DNA from: DATMRF01 sp035566435
Lineage (GTDB): Bacteria; Verrucomicrobiota; Verrucomicrobiia; Limisphaerales; UBA8199
Length of the DNA stretch: 42,584 nucleotides
Reading direction: 5' to 3'
NCBI GenBank assembly: GCA_035566435.1
Contig: DATMRF010000142.1
Location: 1-42,584, forward strand
In this document: positions 34,250 through 42,448 of the stretch, in pieces
Numbering within the stretch: the first letter of the stretch is position 1
Layout of the letters: each line of letters starts with the position of its first letter
Notes under the pieces: generated by a model
What the model saw: the letters and a program-made list of their open reading frames with translations, nothing else
Databases searched by the model: none
Told to the model about the DNA's origin: nothing
Translations under genes and position numbers: made by a program

Positions 34250-34258
34250 ATCGTTCGC

Positions 34259-36121
34259 TCACCACCAGAGCTTGAGCCGCAGGAAATCGACGGTTCGATG
34301 GGTCAGGATCCAGAAAAGGGTGCGCCTCTCGACGTTGAATTTGCACACGCCGCTCATGCCCGGGCGCCACCAGGGCTGCGGATGCTGGTCCACGGCGCAG
34401 CGAACGATAAACACGTTGGCTTCGTTCTTGGGCATGGCGGCCTGCTCGACGCTGATGATCCGGAAGGGAAATTTGTTCTTGGGCCGGCTGACAAACGCGA
34501 GCTGGCCGGAGGACTTCCCCAGGATTTCATGCACGTCGCGTTCGTTGACCTCGGCCTCAGCATAGAGGTTGTCGATGCGGGCGACTTTGAACAGGACATC
34601 CGCGGTCTTGACGGGCGCGCCGAGGCGTTCGCGCAAGTCGCCTTCGACCACGACCCCGGCGAAGGGGCTGGTGACGGAGGCATGGGCCAGCCGGTAGCGG
34701 ACCATCTCGAGACGGGCCTGGGCCTGCTCGGCGAGCGCTTCGGCGATCCGCATTTCGGCGAGGCTTTTGGCCGAGCGCGCCTTCTCGGCCTCGCGCTCGC
34801 AGCGCTTGAGCTCGGCGACGGCGTAAGCCTCCTCGAGGCGAATTTCGGAGGTCTTGAGTTGGAGCAGCGGGGCGCCCGCGGCCACGGCATCTCCCGGCCG
34901 GACGAATACCTGGTCGATATAGCCTTCGAACGGAGCGGCGATGAAGCCGAGCTCATCGCTGCGCAGGACGAAGTTGCCCTCGACGCGATAAGGGACGCGG
35001 AGGAAGAACAGGGTAGCCAATAGCAGCACGATAAGAATGGCCAGGAGCTTGGCCCAGGTATGCTCGGGGCCGAGGATTTTGGCGCTGTGTTCGCGCAGCC
35101 AGGTGGCCCAGCGCGCGCCGAACCAGCGGTCCTGCTCCTGCAGGTCGGCCAGGCGCACCGCGGTCAAGTCGCAGCCCAGCCGCATTTGCTGCAGTTCGGC
35201 TTCGGAGAAAGGCGTGGCTTCGCGCTCGCAGGTGACGACCGCGACCGGCAGTTTGTCCGAGCGCAAGGGCAGGGAACAGACGTGGGCGATGTTGTGGCCT
35301 TTGGCGAAGCGTTCGTGGTCGCGGGTGATTACCGACGTATTCTCCGGCGGCGGCCAAACCACTTCTTCATCCTGGTCAAGGGCCTCATCCATGGCGGTCT
35401 CGAGGGCCTGCGCGGCGGCCATCTGGCGGTCGAATTTTTCGGTGCGGCTGACGGCGCGCAAGCGGACGTAGCCGCGTTCCTGCCAGCCGAGGCTGACGCG
35501 GTCGCACTTGAACCGGGTCGCGAGCGCGTTGCAAAAGGCCATGGCGGTGGCGAGAAAACGTTTTTCGGCGGTGACGCTGACGGTCAAATCGAGCACGGAG
35601 GCGAGCTTTTCGAGGTCCGCTTTGGCCTGCCGGGCGACGAGGTTGGTTTGGTAGCCTTCGGGGCATTGGCCGGCGAGGCGCAAGCCGACCCAGGCGGCGC
35701 GGGCGCTGGGTTCGCTGACTTCGGAGAGGAGGCCGGCGACGAGGCATTCCTCGGCTTCCTGGAGCAGCTCAAGCCTGGTGGCGATGAGAAAATTGCCGGC
35801 AGCCGGCCGGGCTTTGGCTTCGAGCGGCTCGATGAGCCCGCCGCTCTCGCTGGCGCGGTTGGCGAACTCTTCCAATTGGGCGAGGAAGGCCGCAAGCATG
35901 CGCGAAGGGGGCGAATCGACGGGCCACTCCATGAGGCGGCGCCAGGGCTGGCCGGGTTTGCGGGCCAGAAAAACGAGCTTGTCGGCTGAAGTCAGTTGCT
36001 GAAGGGCCGCCATGAAGCGCGGCCAGAAATCGCTGGGCGGGCCGTCGAAATGACGCAGCTGGGCCAGCTCGGCCAGGGAGCGTTCGAGACTGGAACCCGC
36101 CTTTTGGGGTTCGTTGATCAT
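34259..36121 (-). CDS. GAF-domain membrane-fusion (HlyD-type) adaptor
   Basis: The 620-residue product has a cytoplasmic half with a GAF-like domain (about 180-325: FCNALATRFKCDRVSLGWQ, GHNIAHVCSLPLRSDKLPVAVV) preceded by a related-looking region (about 30-160). A single transmembrane helix follows (about 357-374: WAKLLAILIVLLLATLFFL). The periplasmic HlyD part (about 380-600) has a barrel-sandwich half-motif (FEGYIDQVFVRPGDAVAAGAPLLQL), a coiled coil (425-480) and the returning half (ASVTSPFAGVVVEGDLRERLGAPV). HlyD adaptors link an inner-membrane pump to a TolC channel. A GAF sensor on the cytoplasmic side is unusual and suggests signal control of assembly. The ATG at 36121 overlaps the previous stop (ATGA), so translation is coupled. 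Confidence 0.88.
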   Translation of the reverse strand: MINEPQKAGSSLERSLAELAQLRHFDGPPSDFWPRFMAALQQLTSADKLVFLARKPGQPWRRLMEWPVDSPPSRMLAAFLAQLEEFANRASESGGLIEPLEAKARPAAGNFLIATRLELLQEAEECLVAGLLSEVSEPSARAAWVGLRLAGQCPEGYQTNLVARQAKADLEKLASVLDLTVSVTAEKRFLATAMAFCNALATRFKCDRVSLGWQERGYVRLRAVSRTEKFDRQMAAAQALETAMDEALDQDEEVVWPPPENTSVITRDHERFAKGHNIAHVCSLPLRSDKLPVAVVTCEREATPFSEAELQQMRLGCDLTAVRLADLQEQDRWFGARWATWLREHSAKILGPEHTWAKLLAILIVLLLATLFFLRVPYRVEGNFVLRSDELGFIAAPFEGYIDQVFVRPGDAVAAGAPLLQLKTSEIRLEEAYAVAELKRCEREAEKARSAKSLAEMRIAEALAEQAQARLEMVRYRLAHASVTSPFAGVVVEGDLRERLGAPVKTADVLFKVARIDNLYAEAEVNERDVHEILGKSSGQLAFVSRPKNKFPFRIISVEQAAMPKNEANVFIVRCAVDQHPQPWWRPGMSGVCKFNVERRTLFWILTHRTVDFLRLKLWW

Positions 36122-36888
36122 GGGCGCACCCGTGGCAGCACCACCACGCCCGCCAAACCGGGCCGCACCTTGCCGTCGGTGTTGTCGAAGACGGCTTTGA
36201 TGCGCTGCAGCCCGCTGGCGGAATCGACCACGGGCGAGATAAAGATAATCTGCCCCTCGACCTTGATGGGGGCCGCGCCGTTCTCGATTTCGAGCTGGAG
36301 CTTCTGCCCGGTCTTGAGGCCGACGGCGGCGCCGGACTCGATGTTGCTGACGAAGTAGCAGTGCCGGGTATCGACGACGCGCAAGACCGGCTCATACGCC
36401 GCGCACGCCTCGCCGACGTGCAGCTTAATGTCGCAAATGACGCCCGCGCCCGGAGCGACGAGCTGGCGCCGCCGCAACTGCTCGCCCGCTTCGTCGAATT
36501 CCGCCAGCGACACTTTGTAGTCGGCTTCTTTCTTGAGCAGTTCATCCCGGCTCACCGACGAGCTCTTGTCGAACACGGTCCGCGTGGTCTCCCAATCGGT
36601 TTTGTGGTTTTCCATGATGAGCTTGCGGCGGGCCACCTCAAGCTCTTCGAGGCCCTTGTCCAGTTCGAGGATGACGTCGTTGGTCTGGACGAAGTCGCCT
36701 TCTTTGAATTTGAGCGAGGAGATGATGCCAGGCACCGGCAGGCTCAAAGTGACATCGAAAACCGGCTCGGTGATTCCCTGAAATACGCCCGGGTCGCCTG
36801 CCAGCGCCGGTGCCAGCGACAACGCCAGCGCCGCCATGCCGCCAGCCAACCCAGCCATCCAGCCAAACAAACGCTCGAGAATTTTCAT
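36118..36888 (-). CDS. Periplasmic HlyD-type adaptor subunit
   Basis: The ATG at 36888 gives 256 residues with a signal peptide (MKILERLFGWMAGLAGGMAA..., cleavage after ALA); a GTG at 36903 is the alternative. The mature part is a compact adaptor: PVFDVTLSLPVPGIISSLKFKEGDFVQTNDVILEL split into barrel-sandwich strands, a short coiled coil (EELEVARRKLIMENHKTDWE), the return RRRQLVAPGAGVICDIKLHVGE, and beta-barrel strands ending in VRPGLAGVVVLPR. It belongs to the RND/HlyD adaptor family but is shorter than most. No pump gene is beside it. The stop overlaps the GAF-HlyD start. It probably contacts the TolC-like channel encoded upstream. Confidence 0.85.
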   Translation of the reverse strand: MKILERLFGWMAGLAGGMAALALSLAPALAGDPGVFQGITEPVFDVTLSLPVPGIISSLKFKEGDFVQTNDVILELDKGLEELEVARRKLIMENHKTDWETTRTVFDKSSSVSRDELLKKEADYKVSLAEFDEAGEQLRRRQLVAPGAGVICDIKLHVGEACAAYEPVLRVVDTRHCYFVSNIESGAAVGLKTGQKLQLEIENGAAPIKVEGQIIFISPVVDSASGLQRIKAVFDNTDGKVRPGLAGVVVLPRVRP

Positions 36889-36946
36889 AAGGGTTTCAAC
36901 CACGGATGGACGCGGCTAAACACAGCGCAGCGGAGCCGATACCAAA

Positions 36947-37050
36947 GGATTTGGAGTGCGGCGGGAAGCGAAGCGCCACGCCGCTTTGGCTGGCAGGGCT
37001 GCGCCCGAAAAGCGGTGTCGCCGCTGCGCTTCCCGCCGCGCTCCAAATCC
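36947..37050. repeat. Inverted-repeat element (24-bp arms, one mismatch)
   Basis: Arms at 36947-36970 and 37027-37050 (ggatttggag.gcggcggga...) are reverse complements with a single mismatch. Further partial complementarity lies inside (CCGCTTT with AAAGCGG). The 104-bp element resembles a small non-coding palindromic insertion. It sits just upstream of the HlyD-type adaptor gene. Confidence 0.8.
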
Positions 37051-37167
37051 CGTGATCGCGGCCCAAACACGACCGCCTTCTGGTGAGCGAAGCACTCCAG
37101 CGAAACACCAGGCCATGCCGCTGCTCAATCCGTGTTCATCCGTGTTCATCTGTGGTAGGCCCCTGTG

Positions 37168-37620
37168 CCGGAGGAGGCGCTTCTCATTAACACCCCGCTT
37201 CAGCGGGGTGGCAAGGCGCGCGGAACTTCTGGAAACCGTTTCAACGGTTTTCACGATGGGCGAGAAACCGTTGAAACGGTTTGCCGCGTCTCGTAGCCGG
37301 CGCGCACCCCACTGAAGCGGGGTCTTAATGGGAGGAGATTGTTTTGCCCGATTCATCGGTGTTCACCTATGGTTTCCTCTACGGCCCCTTTGCCGGAGGA
37401 GGCGCTTCTCATTAACACCCCGCTTTAGCGGGGTGGCAAGGGCCGTCGAACCTTTGGAAACCGTTTCAACGGTTTTCACGATGTGCGAGAAACCGTTGAA
37501 ACGGTTTGCCGCGTTTCGTAGCCGGCGGGCACCCCGCTGAAGCGGGGTGTTAATGGGAGGAGATTGTTTTGCCCGATTCATCGGTGTTCATCTATGGTTT
37601 CCGCTACGGCCCTTTTGCCG
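37168..37620. repeat. Two tandem copies (225-bp period) of a nested palindromic element
   Basis: Each copy is 146 bp, 37185-37330 and 37410-37555, bounded by CATTAA/TTAATG. Within each are two pairs of self-complementary arms. The outer arms have the form CACCCCGCT-TC-AGCGGGGTG and, at the far end, CACCCCGCT-GA-AGCGGGGTG. The inner arms have the form AAACCGTT-TC-AACGGTTT and AAACCGTT-GA-AACGGTTT (37458-37475 and 37490-37507 in copy two). Every arm is a palindrome and is also the reverse complement of its partner. A shared flank of about 80 bp separates the copies. The rest of the 36889-37603 spacer holds no gene. Confidence 0.9.
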
Positions 37621-39529
37621 GGGCGGGGGGTGCGGGGGGCGGTTTCGCGAAGCGGGTGTCATTCGGATCGAGCGCCGGGTTGGTCGAGCGCGGCGCAAGC
37701 TCCGGCCGATCGATGAACCCGCTTTGGACCTCATTTTTCATCCCGGTCTGTTTTTGCCAATCGATCATTTGCTGGCTGAGGGCCCGCTGGCGCGAGGATT
37801 GGGCGGCGTCCGGCGGAGCCTGGGATTCCTGGCGCAGGCGCTGGAATTCGTTGAGGCCCTCCTGGTAGGACGCATCGCGGATGTTGCGGCTCTGGCCGAT
37901 GTGCTGGGTGGCGAGCGCCAATTCGTGCTGGGTCAGCTCGAGGTGCCGACGCTGCAGAAACACGCCCTGAGTCAACTCCAGCTCCAGGCAGGCCAGTTCG
38001 TAATGGACCAGGGCCTCGACGAGCGAAACCCTGGCTTCGAGGAGGTCGGCTTCGATTTCGAGCACCTTGCGGCTTTCGATTTTGCCCGCGTCCAGGCGGG
38101 TGAGCGCGGCTTCGAGGACGCTCTGGTTATACTGGACCGCCGTCTGGTAATTGCCGACGCTGCCGCGCGTGCTCTGCATCTTGCGCCATGCGGTGTTGAT
38201 GGCGTTGAGCAGCTCGGTCTCCAGCCCGCGCAACGAGGTTTCGGAGGATTGCAGGTCCAGGCGGGTGGCGATGAGTTCATTGCGCGTTTTCACGCCGCCC
38301 GCCAGGGGAATATGAAATTCGGCGCCGATGTACCAGGAGGGCTCGGTTTGATGCTCGATGTCGTTCCAGGACGCCCCCGGGTTGTCGCCCAGGCCGTTCA
38401 AGCCGTAGCTGCCTTTGATGTCAACCTCCGGCAAACGCTGGTTGCGCGCGTAGCCCAGCTTCACCAGCCCCTCCTGCACGCGCTCCACCGCGATCAGGTA
38501 ATCCGGGTTCGAATCGAACACCTCTCGCCGCAGCGTGCTGTAATCGGGGATTTGGCCCGTCAGTTCGGGGACGTCCGCCGCGTGCACCGCCAGGTCCCCG
38601 GGCGGCGCTTCCGCCGCGATCAGCGTGATGACCCGGTTGATGACTTCCACCACTTTCTGCTGCGCCTCCCCCAGCTTCGCCCGCCGCAGCCCCAGGCCCG
38701 CTTCGGCCTCCAGCACCTCCAGCTCGGAGCCTTTGCCCGCCTGCAGCCGCGTCCGGTTGTCCCGCAGGATCGTCTCCGCAGTCTTCACCGACTCCTGGAA
38801 AAAATGCACCTGCTCCTGCGCCAGATACAAATTCCAGTAAGTCGCCTCCGCCCCGGAGAGCACGCTCATCAGGTCGCGGCGATAGGCTTGGAAGGCCATC
38901 TTGTTGGAGATCGCGGCCATGCGCAGGCCCGCCAACGTGGCGGCCGTGCCAAAATTCTTCAGCAAGGGCTGGACGACCGTGAGCCCGAAAAAGGTTTGGT
39001 ATTCTCCGTTGGTGACGGAGCGCGCCGGCTGCAGGCTGTTCTGCAAATCCCTCAGCGTATACCCCAGCTTCACCTGCGCTCCCGATGGTACGAAACTCTC
39101 TATCCCGCTCTCGTAATTGTTGTTCGTCTCCGTGAACGTCGGCGCCCCCAGCAGCGTCGTTGCCTGCTCCGCCGTGTTCTTCCGGTTATTGATCTCGTGC
39201 GTGTACGAGCCGTAAATCTGCGGCTCGAAGAGGCCGTACTCGCCGCGGGCCCGCCGGCGTTGCGACTCGAAGTTCAGCAGCCGCTCCTGCAGGGTCTCGT
39301 TGCGCTGCAGGACCCACAGCCGCAAGTCCGACAGCCGCAGTTCTACTTTCGGTTCCGCCGCCGGGGCAGGGGTATCCGCCCGGACTTCGGCACTCGGGCA
39401 AACGCACGCGGCCACCATCCAGGCGAAGGCCGAGCCTCGCGCTGCCGCTCGAACGGCTGAACCTCGCCGGCGTAGAGACGCTAACGCACCGCCTTGCACA
39501 CCCCGGAACCCACAAACTCTGGCGAACAT
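37604..39529 (-). CDS. TolC-family outer membrane efflux protein
   Basis: The ATG at 39529 gives 641 residues; a GTG at 39568 would add 13. The N-terminus has a long basic stretch, then a signal-like core (SAFAWMVAACVCPSAEVRA). The body has the two-fold TolC repeat: long Ala/Glu/Leu helices (LAGLRMAAISNKMAFQAYRRDL, ERVQEGLVKLGYARNQRLPEV, ALTRLDAGKIESRKVLEIEADLLEARVSLVEAL) and strands such as FFGLTVVQPLLKN and WYIGAEFHIPLAGG. It forms the outer-membrane channel and periplasmic tunnel used by HlyD-adaptor exporters. A TTGACA lies at 39677-39672 on this strand, about 145 bases upstream, but no matching -10 was found. It is separated from the adaptor gene by 715 bp of repeats, so shared transcription is uncertain. 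Confidence 0.88.
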   Translation of the reverse strand: MFARVCGFRGVQGGALASLRRRGSAVRAAARGSAFAWMVAACVCPSAEVRADTPAPAAEPKVELRLSDLRLWVLQRNETLQERLLNFESQRRRARGEYGLFEPQIYGSYTHEINNRKNTAEQATTLLGAPTFTETNNNYESGIESFVPSGAQVKLGYTLRDLQNSLQPARSVTNGEYQTFFGLTVVQPLLKNFGTAATLAGLRMAAISNKMAFQAYRRDLMSVLSGAEATYWNLYLAQEQVHFFQESVKTAETILRDNRTRLQAGKGSELEVLEAEAGLGLRRAKLGEAQQKVVEVINRVITLIAAEAPPGDLAVHAADVPELTGQIPDYSTLRREVFDSNPDYLIAVERVQEGLVKLGYARNQRLPEVDIKGSYGLNGLGDNPGASWNDIEHQTEPSWYIGAEFHIPLAGGVKTRNELIATRLDLQSSETSLRGLETELLNAINTAWRKMQSTRGSVGNYQTAVQYNQSVLEAALTRLDAGKIESRKVLEIEADLLEARVSLVEALVHYELACLELELTQGVFLQRRHLELTQHELALATQHIGQSRNIRDASYQEGLNEFQRLRQESQAPPDAAQSSRQRALSQQMIDWQKQTGMKNEVQSGFIDRPELAPRSTNPALDPNDTRFAKPPPAPPAPAKGP

Positions 39530-39673
39530 GCAAATAGTCTTCGTTCCCGGCGCGGTGATTTCCGGCACCCCACGAAAAATCCCGGCAACATGCCGTATCA
39601 GCGCGCGTAATCCAGGAGCTTAACAGCCACAATAAATTAGCGCCGGAGTCCTGTCTAATGATTTTTTTCGATG

Positions 39674-39862
39674 TCAAAGAGTCCAGCGCTGATGTTTGGT
39701 AAGAACGGCTTGGACGGAGAGGAGGAGGTCCTGGGCGGCGAACTGCGGGTAGGTGCCGCCCGAGGGCCAGGAGATTCTGAGGCCGATGTTGCTCTTGTTC
39801 TGGAATGAGCAGGGGACTTGCTGGACCAGGCCTTGCGCCCCGGCTGGCTCGATGCTCGACAC
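39674..39862 (-). pseudogene. Relic of phage head-tail connector-like gene (3' fragment)
   Basis: The reading frame encodes SFQNKSNIGLRISWPSGGTY and QFAAQDLL.SVQAVL.KHQRW, nearly the same as the C-terminus of the longer relic at 40964-41568; the DNA is about 80% alike by eye over about 150 bp. The 5' two thirds are missing. It lies in the same orientation as the longer relic, on the other side of the pseudopilin gene. Confidence 0.75.
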
Positions 39863-39930
39863 TCGCTTGGGTAGTGCTGGTGGAGGCGCTCACAATGGCG
39901 CGGACTGCGGATACTGCGGCTTGACTGCTG

Positions 39931-40881
39931 CTACGGTGACGCCAGGGCATCCGCGTGCGGAAGATTATCGCGGTTCCAATGCTTGAGCACCTCCGGATCG
40001 TGATGGTCCGTAAAGGCCTGGGTCGTCAGGGTCTCGACGTGCCCGTCGCAGTAATCGACGACCCAGTGACCCCCATGCCGTCTCCGGATCGTGCGCGGAA
40101 TGAGCTGATGTGGATAAGCGGAAACAAGCTGGTGGGCCCCGAGCGCGGTGCCGAGATCGGCCTTTCCCTGCACGAAAACCTCGGGATTAGGATCTGAGTG
40201 GTTCACTCTTCCGTACGAGAACCCCGCGTCCCCCAACGCGAACATGCGGCTGGGGCTGAGCACTTCCCACTCCTTGATCGCGTGGTAGTCGCGCGTGTTT
40301 CGCGGGATTGGCTTGGACTCGCCGCCCAGCCCGAAATTCGGCATCTCATTATCGGCATCCGGCAAGCCGGGTACGCTCTCGGGATCCCGTCCTGACCCGA
40401 AGCCGTTGTATCCGTAGGTGCCCTCAAAAATCCCATTATGGTGAGGGCGGGCCGCACGGGCGTAGCTCGGACACAGGAACACGCCGTAGGCGGGCATTAC
40501 CGGGCCACTCTCGTTATTGGTGCACGTCATTCCCACGTAGGGCGCAAGCTGCTGGTACCACGTCCACACCTGCCCGGATAGAAGGGGCGGTTGCGACGGG
40601 TCCGGCACGTCCGGGTGCAGCGTGGCGTAAATGGGGTACGCGCCGTAGTCGCCCACGTAGGTGCGGAGCCCAAGTCCCAACTGCCTGAGATTGTTTCGGC
40701 AAACGGTCGTATAACCCGATTCCCTCGCCCGGGACAACACCGGCAACAAAATCGCCGCCAGGATCACCACCACCGCAATCACCACCAGCAACTCAATCAA
40801 CGTGAACGCTGCACCTCCACCAGCCCTCGTGCCAAATCCGGGGCCTTGTCTTGCCAACCGTGGGGAACGTCCCTCGTTCAT
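39931..40881 (-). CDS. Pseudopilin-like protein with prepilin leader and H-X9-DG motif
   Basis: The 316-residue product (ATG at 40881; in-frame ATG at 40911 and GTG at 40917 are alternatives) has a prepilin cleavage/methylation motif, GGGAAFTLIELLVVIAVVVILAAILLPVLSRA split at FTLIELL, with Glu at +5. A large C-terminal domain follows, with CRNNLRQLGLGLRTYVGDYGAYP and a terminal HGGHWVVDYCDG (H-X9-DG). This family (type II secretion protein G-like, DUF1559-related) is greatly expanded in Verrucomicrobia and Planctomycetes. The proteins are inserted by the type IV pilus/type II secretion assembly machinery; their individual jobs are mostly unknown. No pilus assembly genes are nearby. It is flanked by two phage-gene relics. 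Confidence 0.87.
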   Translation of the reverse strand: MNEGRSPRLARQGPGFGTRAGGGAAFTLIELLVVIAVVVILAAILLPVLSRARESGYTTVCRNNLRQLGLGLRTYVGDYGAYPIYATLHPDVPDPSQPPLLSGQVWTWYQQLAPYVGMTCTNNESGPVMPAYGVFLCPSYARAARPHHNGIFEGTYGYNGFGSGRDPESVPGLPDADNEMPNFGLGGESKPIPRNTRDYHAIKEWEVLSPSRMFALGDAGFSYGRVNHSDPNPEVFVQGKADLGTALGAHQLVSAYPHQLIPRTIRRRHGGHWVVDYCDGHVETLTTQAFTDHHDPEVLKHWNRDNLPHADALASP

Positions 40882-40963
40882 ACTCCCGTCGATGCACCCT
40901 GAGGCTACCATATCCACCTTTGCGAATCCACAACTATAACTGCTTCCGCTACAACGCAGAACC

Positions 40964-41568
40964 TTATAGTGACCAGCGCTTGTGGGTGTCCAGTACGGCC
41001 TGGACGGAGGGGAGGAGGTCCTGGGCGGCGAACTGCTGGTAGGTGCCGCCGGAAGGCCACGAGATTCTGAGGCCGATGTTGCTTTTGTTCTGGAACCAGA
41101 AGGCGACCTGCTCGACCGCGGCCCGCTCGATGTCGTCGGGGAGCGGCGTTTGGCCTGCGCCTGCCGTGGTGCCGGGGAGGACGTAGCCGCCAGTGTAGGT
41201 CAAACGGCAAGTGGATAGCGGAGAGTTGATAGTTGATAGAGGGAAACGGAGGGAAACGACGCAGGACTGGCGGATGAGGTAATCGGGGGCGGGCTGTTCG
41301 AGCCAGCCTTCGGACTCGGAGGTTTTGGTTTCCCATTTCGTGACTGCCTCGATGGGGTAGCACGTGGCCAGGAGCTCGGTGTCTCCGGGATCGAACTCCT
41401 GCTGGAAGCCGACTGTTCGGGTGAGGGTGCGGTTGGTTTCTTTGTCGAAACGGGCGCTCACGGCTTTGAAGGCGGCGGTGAGCAGGGCGTCGCTGGTAGT
41501 GTCGGCGTCGGGGATGGCGAGGCGGGATTTGACGGTCGCTAATTGAGTTATCAGGTTGTCAGGTTGTC
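40964..41568 (-). pseudogene. Phage gp6-like head-tail connector gene lacking a start codon
   Basis: The open frame from 41568 to the TAA at 40964 reads LITQLATVKSRLAIPDADTT, SDALLTAAFKAVSARFDKET and, near the end, LPDDIERAAVEQVAFWFQN, VLDTHKRWSL. These match the layout of phage gp6-like head-tail connector proteins. There is no ATG, GTG or TTG before the conserved N-terminus: the frame begins in an 8-bp tandem repeat directly after a TGA. A GTG at 41461 would cut off about 36 conserved residues. Around residues 110-125 the DNA contains another microrepeat (AGTTGAT twice, 41224-41237 on the plus strand), perhaps inserted. No other phage gene is nearby. I read it as a decayed mobile gene. Confidence 0.7.
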
Positions 41569-41648
41569 AGGTTGTCAGGTTATCAGGTTTTCAGGTTATC
41601 AGGTTTTCAGGTTGTCCGGTTGTCCGGTTGTCCGGTTGTCCGGTTGTC
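41551..41648. repeat. 8-bp tandem repeat, about 12 copies
   Basis: Period-8 units run TCAGGTTG three times, then TCAGGTTA/TCAGGTTT alternating, then TCAGGTTG and four TCCGGTTG. Variation in blocks suggests growth by slippage. It takes the place where the start codon of the adjoining connector-like gene should be. The reverse complement of the same 8-mer occurs at 13539-13570. Confidence 0.95.
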
Positions 41649-41708
41649 AAGTAGGGGGGACCTGGCTGGGCCCGGGCAGCGTACGGGAGGGAAGGCGAGG
41701 GTGGAGAA

Positions 41709-41729
41709 TTACGACTTACGACTTACGAC
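41709..41729. repeat. 7-bp tandem repeat, three copies
   Basis: TTACGAC is repeated three times exactly. It is one of several different short tandem repeats within about 500 bp here; the remaining bases of 41649-41837 contain nothing I recognise. Confidence 0.9.
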
Positions 41730-41837
41730 CTGTGCAGACGGGCAGGGATTCTGCAGTAACGAAAGGCGCAGCCACGCTAGGCCACTGCTGCCCGGTGCGC
41801 CGCGAGACGAACTCCCGGCGCCGGCTGTCGCGACGGG

Positions 41838-42347
41838 TTAAGCGCGTTTTCGTTCATGATACGAGAGGTTGATTACTGACAGAACCTCCAAGCCATAGCC
41901 GGCTTGGAAGACTTCACCAATTAATCGTGCCGCCTCAGAAGCTTCTACTGGCAGTGCGTATTTCAGTTCGTCCTTGGTTTTCCATGTGCCGACGGGCCCG
42001 GTGATCGCAGGAATGCCGGCCTCCTCAAACACAGAGCGAACGGCTTGGGCTTGTGTTGCACGATGCCATAACGCGGAGATAATTGGCGTAGGCAAACCCG
42101 GATCCGATATGACCATGATCTGTCCCTGGTTTTGATAGCGAGAAACGATCACCAGTTTAGACTTGCCAACTGACTCAAGCAGCCGAGCCAGTGGGCCTGC
42201 TATATATGCGAGTCGGTCGGTCGTCTGCCGCGGGTGGTCTCGGTGGGGAACCGGCTCCCACTCGCGTACCTCCTCAACGTCGATGAGGTCTTTGCCGCCC
42301 GATGGCAATTCCACGCTGCGTTTCGGCATTTGGGGAAAGTCGCTCAT
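41838..42347 (-). CDS. Hypothetical protein
   Basis: The ATG at 42347 opens 169 residues with normal composition and a convincing alternation of helices and strands (RLAYIAGPLARLLESVGKSKLVIVSR, GQIMVISDPGLPTPIISALWH, AARLIGEVFQAGYGLEVLSVINL). There is no signal peptide or membrane helix, so it is probably cytoplasmic. I do not recognise the family. It lies alone between the microrepeat region and the group II intron end, in an accessory stretch, and is probably part of a mobile or recently acquired segment. Confidence 0.55.
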   Translation of the reverse strand: MSDFPQMPKRSVELPSGGKDLIDVEEVREWEPVPHRDHPRQTTDRLAYIAGPLARLLESVGKSKLVIVSRYQNQGQIMVISDPGLPTPIISALWHRATQAQAVRSVFEEAGIPAITGPVGTWKTKDELKYALPVEASEAARLIGEVFQAGYGLEVLSVINLSYHERKRA

Positions 42348-42448
42348 ACAAGTGCGTACCGCTTAACAACGCTGCTCAGTGGCGCGCCGCCCCAAGCGCA
42401 ACCAACGCAAACTGACACGCGTCGGCGCGTCCACTGAAGCAGCCGGGT

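Noticed and set aside
37168..37620. CRISPR array
   Set aside because: Only two units with a 225-bp period, internally palindromic, without unique spacers or cas genes.
30085..39460. Long plus-strand frames (about 240-720 residues) opposite the exporter operon
   Set aside because: Gln/Arg/Gly/Ala-rich with no motifs, while the minus strand encodes clear SecA, M50, HlyD and TolC proteins over the same bases.
39674..41568. Integrated prophage
   Set aside because: Only connector-like relics are present; no terminase, portal, capsid, tail or integrase genes are seen.
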